Source: an uncultured Clostridia bacterium
GTDB lineage: Bacteria > Bacillota > Clostridia > TANB77 > CAG-508
DNA: 62,343 nt
Assembly (NCBI GenBank): GCA_944388935.1
Contig: CALXKK010000001.1
Span: 1-62,343 of the forward strand
Reading direction: 5' to 3'
The notes beneath the pieces were generated by a model, which saw only the letters and a program-made list of their open reading frames with translations, was not told where the DNA came from and made no database searches. Below are positions 59,803-62,343 of this stretch, one piece after another (the first letter of the stretch is position 1; every line of letters starts with the position of its first letter). Made by a program: the position numbers and the translations under genes.

Positions 59803-59946
59803 GTCTCCCTTATAAGCATTTTCTTGAAGTTCAATTAGTTCTTTAAGTTTTGATTCATCTTCTTCATTTTTTAAGTTTTTCATACAATCTGCAATCTCTG
59901 CCATTATAATTTCTAGTGATACTTCTAGTTCTACATGTTCTTGCAT
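59764..59946 (-). CDS. Small partner gene, toxin deleted downstream
   Basis: 60 residues: MQEHVELEVSLEIIMAEIAD, then helices KLKELIELQENAYKGDRQSV and KRILNKEF. The same Y-x-G-[N/D]-x3-V pattern as in the other two. Its toxin is reduced to 15 codons, so it is an orphan antitoxin candidate. AAAGGAG lies upstream of the ATG. Confidence 0.65.
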   Translation of the reverse strand: MQEHVELEVSLEIIMAEIADCMKNLKNEEDESKLKELIELQENAYKGDRQSVKRILNKEF

Positions 59947-60012
59947 AAATTATTCTCCTTTCTTTCATGGAATTGATGGCTAATACTTTCCCCTATTTTT
60001 CTATGTCTTCTA

Positions 60013-60525
60013 TTATTCACTAAAAGATGATGCCTTTGGTGGCGTTTTCCCTTTTATAACATTGTGGTAATAATCATAAGTTAATACTGGTTTATCATTT
60101 AATTTTTTTGCATTTGTTGCTTCTAGTACAAATACAGTATGAGTTCCGCAATCTATTTCATTTATTATATTAGCCTCTATATAAGACACTATAGCTTGCG
60201 TAACTACCGGGATTCCGTTTTCTCCAATTATATTTTCGGTTCCTTCTAATTTATTAAAATCTTTACTACTTCTAAAACCATATTTACCAATTAAAAGCAT
60301 ATCCGCTTCTTGTGATAAAACTGATATATTAACTTTTTTAGATTCTTTCATTGTTACATTCGTATCATTTTCCTTGTTCACTGTAACTAATAGTTTTGGC
60401 TTTTCTTCTGATGTTGCTTGTACTACTGTATTTACAACACATCCAGCAAAATGATCTTCGTATTTTGTGGTTATTATATATAAACCATATGATAATTTAA
60501 AAAATGCTGATTTATCCATTCTCAC
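60013..60525 (-). CDS. Flavin-reductase-like FMN-binding protein
   Basis: A 170-residue split-barrel flavoprotein. AFFKLSYGLYIITTKYEDHFAGCVVNTVVQATSEEKPKLLVTV is the family's N-terminal half by pattern (G-[LI]-Y-[IV]-[IV]-T, then 'N-x-V-x-Q-x-T', in shorter pieces). It resembles the N-terminal domain of high-molecular-weight rubredoxins and flavin reductases of anaerobes. The protein would transfer electrons in oxygen or NO defence. Rubredoxin cysteines are not present here. It overlaps the GIY-YIG gene by 4 bp. Confidence 0.85.
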   Translation of the reverse strand: MRMDKSAFFKLSYGLYIITTKYEDHFAGCVVNTVVQATSEEKPKLLVTVNKENDTNVTMKESKKVNISVLSQEADMLLIGKYGFRSSKDFNKLEGTENIIGENGIPVVTQAIVSYIEANIINEIDCGTHTVFVLEATNAKKLNDKPVLTYDYYHNVIKGKTPPKASSFSE

Positions 60526-60842
60526 ACCTCTTCCTTTAAGTTCACTCTTTTGTAATCTTCTACATTTATCTTGCTCCCTAGAATTTTTAGCTCTGCATTA
60601 TTTACAATTATTTTTTCTTTTTCTTGTTTTGGTAAATGTTTTAAGTGATATTCTAATTTTGATGCAATTTGTCTGTTTTCTGAACTCCATGCGGCTTCTA
60701 GCTTTTTTGCTTTATGTCTTTTTGTATATTTTGCACATTTTTCATTTTGGCTAAAATGCTCTTCCATTCTTCTTTCTAAATTCGTTGTTATTCCTGTATA
60801 AACAGAATTATCCGTGCATCTTAACATATATGTATAATACAT
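60522..60842 (-). CDS. GIY-YIG domain protein, UPF0213/YhbQ-like
   Basis: A 106-residue single-domain nuclease-like protein. The GIY-YIG variant here is YTYMLRCTDNSVYTGITTNL, and ERRMEEHF and ASKLEYHLKHLPKQEKE give the following conserved Arg, His and Glu positions. The family is widespread, thought to act on DNA repair intermediates, but poorly characterised. It lies between the AAA ATPase and the flavin reductase-like gene with overlaps, in one operon. Confidence 0.9.
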   Translation of the reverse strand: MYYTYMLRCTDNSVYTGITTNLERRMEEHFSQNEKCAKYTKRHKAKKLEAAWSSENRQIASKLEYHLKHLPKQEKEKIIVNNAELKILGSKINVEDYKRVNLKEEV

Positions 60843-60843
60843 T

Positions 60844-62343
60844 TTAAAAACCTATCTTTCTAGTATTGTTTTTTACTTCTAATTTTGCTGTATTTATATC
60901 GTCTTCTGTTATAGTCATTAAATCTTCTTTATTATCATTATCTATATTTTCTACATTTTTTGAATGCTCAATTAAAATATCCTGATACATTTGGTTTATG
61001 TATCTTGCGTTTCCAAAATCTTCTATTTTTTTAGAAGCATCTATTATATCTTCAACTTTCTTTAAAGCATTTTCTGTAATTTTTAAATTGTTCTTATCTA
61101 GTAATTGTTTAAATATATCTACAAGTTCTTGCTGTGTATAATCGTCAAATTTTATTTTATATCCTATTCTAGATTTTAATCCTGGATTGAATTTTATGAA
61201 ATCTTCCATTTGTTTTTCGTATCCTGCGAATATAACTATTAAATTGTCTTTTTGGTCTTCCATAACTTTTAAAATTGTGGTCATACAATCACTTGCAAAT
61301 GAAGCATTAGAACCATTTTCTACAATAGAATAAGCTTCATCTATAAAAAGTACTCCTCCAAATGCTGATTTTAATACATTGTATGTTTTCCCTGCAGTTT
61401 GTCCAACATATTCTGCAATTAAATCTTTTGCAGATACTTCTACAAGTTTATTCTTTTTGGTGTATCCCAAATTATATAAAATATCACTTAAAAGTCTTGC
61501 AACCGTTGTTTTTCCTGTTCCGGGATTTCCTGTAAATACCATATGCAAATTAAACTTAGAAATATCTATATTTGCTTTTTTGTTAAACTTTAATAAGCTA
61601 ACTAAATTATTTATTTGTTTCTTTATTTTTCCAAGACCTATCATATTGTTTAATTCTGATAAAATCTGAGGTAAGTCTCTTACATTATATAAGTTTGGAA
61701 TATCTTCTAGTGCTAAAACGTGTTTTTTCGTACTGTTAAATGTCTTATTTTCGTTCAATATAATTTTGTTAAACAATACCTTGGCATATTCCGTATTTTT
61801 AATATCACTGCTTCCATAACTTAATTTTATATAATTATATATCTTTTCTTTTATTTCGTATGTCAACTTTTCTGTTAAAGCCAACTTATCTATTACAATT
61901 TTATAAACTTCGTCAATGTTTAGTTCATCTATATTTAATTCAACATTAAATAAGTTTTCAGAAAGGATTGGATGCTTATCTAGAATTCCTTTTATAGTTT
62001 CTTTATTTCCATAAATCATCGTAACTATTCTAGAGTTGTTTTTTAATATTTTTTCTGTTAATAAATTTAGAATTATATTTTGATCCTTGTCCGATGCATA
62101 AATTATGTTTTGGAAATCCATGATTCTTAATATTCCATATTTAAAAGTAGCTCTTCCATCTACTACATTTACATACATGTTGTTTATTAAATTTTTATTA
62201 GATATTATTTCATTCATAGAGTATTCGTAATATTTTGTACTATCCTTTAAATATAGGAAAAACCACATATATTCTCCTATTAACTCCGAAATACTTATAG
62301 CCATTTCTCTATCTTCTGTATACATAACTATATTTATTGGAAC
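60844..62343 (-). CDS. AAA ATPase, CbxX/SpoVK-like (5' end beyond the window)
   Basis: An AAA+ protein of at least 500 residues. Walker A is GNPGTGKTTVA, Walker B is GGVLFIDEAYSI and the second region of homology is SRIGYKIKFDDYTQQE; the sensor/lid segment includes ENFGNARYINQMY-like sequence. The last 200 residues match the CbxX/CfqX/SpoVK group. The N-terminal part is unlike that group and may be a regulatory or sensor domain. The first internal ATG is at 62325, but coding sequence with no stop continues to the window edge (VPINIV before it), so the true start is outside. Substrate unknown. Confidence 0.85.
   Translation of the reverse strand, partial: VPINIVMYTEDREMAISISELIGEYMWFFLYLKDSTKYYEYSMNEIISNKNLINNMYVNVVDGRATFKYGILRIMDFQNIIYASDKDQNIILNLLTEKILKNNSRIVTMIYGNKETIKGILDKHPILSENLFNVELNIDELNIDEVYKIVIDKLALTEKLTYEIKEKIYNYIKLSYGSSDIKNTEYAKVLFNKIILNENKTFNSTKKHVLALEDIPNLYNVRDLPQILSELNNMIGLGKIKKQINNLVSLLKFNKKANIDISKFNLHMVFTGNPGTGKTTVARLLSDILYNLGYTKKNKLVEVSAKDLIAEYVGQTAGKTYNVLKSAFGGVLFIDEAYSIVENGSNASFASDCMTTILKVMEDQKDNLIVIFAGYEKQMEDFIKFNPGLKSRIGYKIKFDDYTQQELVDIFKQLLDKNNLKITENALKKVEDIIDASKKIEDFGNARYINQMYQDILIEHSKNVENIDNDNKEDLMTITEDDINTAKLEVKNNTRKIGF

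Overview
The window is very AT-rich, gene-dense and mostly coded on the minus strand. T-box controlled aminoacyl-tRNA synthetases, strong GGAGG ribosome sites, sortase-dependent surface proteins, signal peptidase II and the oxygen-sensitive class III ribonucleotide reductase (nrdD/nrdG) point to an anaerobic low-GC Gram-positive bacterium, probably a gut member of class Clostridia. I cannot name a genus.

Layout. 0.05-3.7 kb: one MarR-headed operon with two PlsC-type acyltransferases and two GT8 glycosyltransferases, probably for a membrane glycolipid. 3.8-9.6 kb: a DEDDh exonuclease, an esterase, a RelB-like antitoxin whose toxin has been deleted to a 25-codon stub, and pheST behind a T-box. 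9.65-23.4 kb: an accessory stretch of single-pass or polytopic membrane proteins of unknown function, a FtsX/MacB-type ABC transporter, a DUF5052 lipoprotein, a DUF2185 immunity-like gene and two gene fragments that are decayed paralogues of neighbours. Four genes here share almost the same promoter. 23.5-23.85 kb: a compact locus with the layout of a par/Fst-like type I toxin-antitoxin system. 24-30.8 kb: tRNA-Gln, tRNA-His, a DUF362 protein, nitroreductase, flavodoxin, nrdDG and a divergent Crp/Fnr regulator with a palindromic operator between them. 31-36.2 kb: a TetR-controlled heterodimeric ABC exporter. 36.2-41.1 kb: murL-murD2 (glutamate-racemase-independent route to D-Glu in peptidoglycan), T-box tyrS with a small reading frame in its leader, and lspA. 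41.2-44.8 kb: GNAT acetyltransferases, one fused to DUF402 and one behind a structured attenuator leader. 45.7-53.9 kb: a surface operon (LPITY-tailed protein, sortase, 2182-residue protein with eight Cna-B repeats and a VWA domain). 54.1-56 kb: an RsmB/RsmF-type methyltransferase and endonuclease IV. 56-60 kb: an array of three zeta-toxin-family genes with three related small partner genes, plus reciprocal remnants of one module around a 1.3-kb cassette. 60-62.3 kb: a flavin-reductase-like protein, a GIY-YIG protein and an AAA ATPase that runs off the window edge.

The most interesting items are the type I toxin-antitoxin candidate (convergent RNAs, repeated initiation-region sequence, complementary terminator loops), the zeta-toxin array, the unidentified attenuator leader at 44.6-44.8 kb, and six dispersed ~28-bp palindromes that recur between genes. 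Function calls come from reading motifs only; no database search was run.
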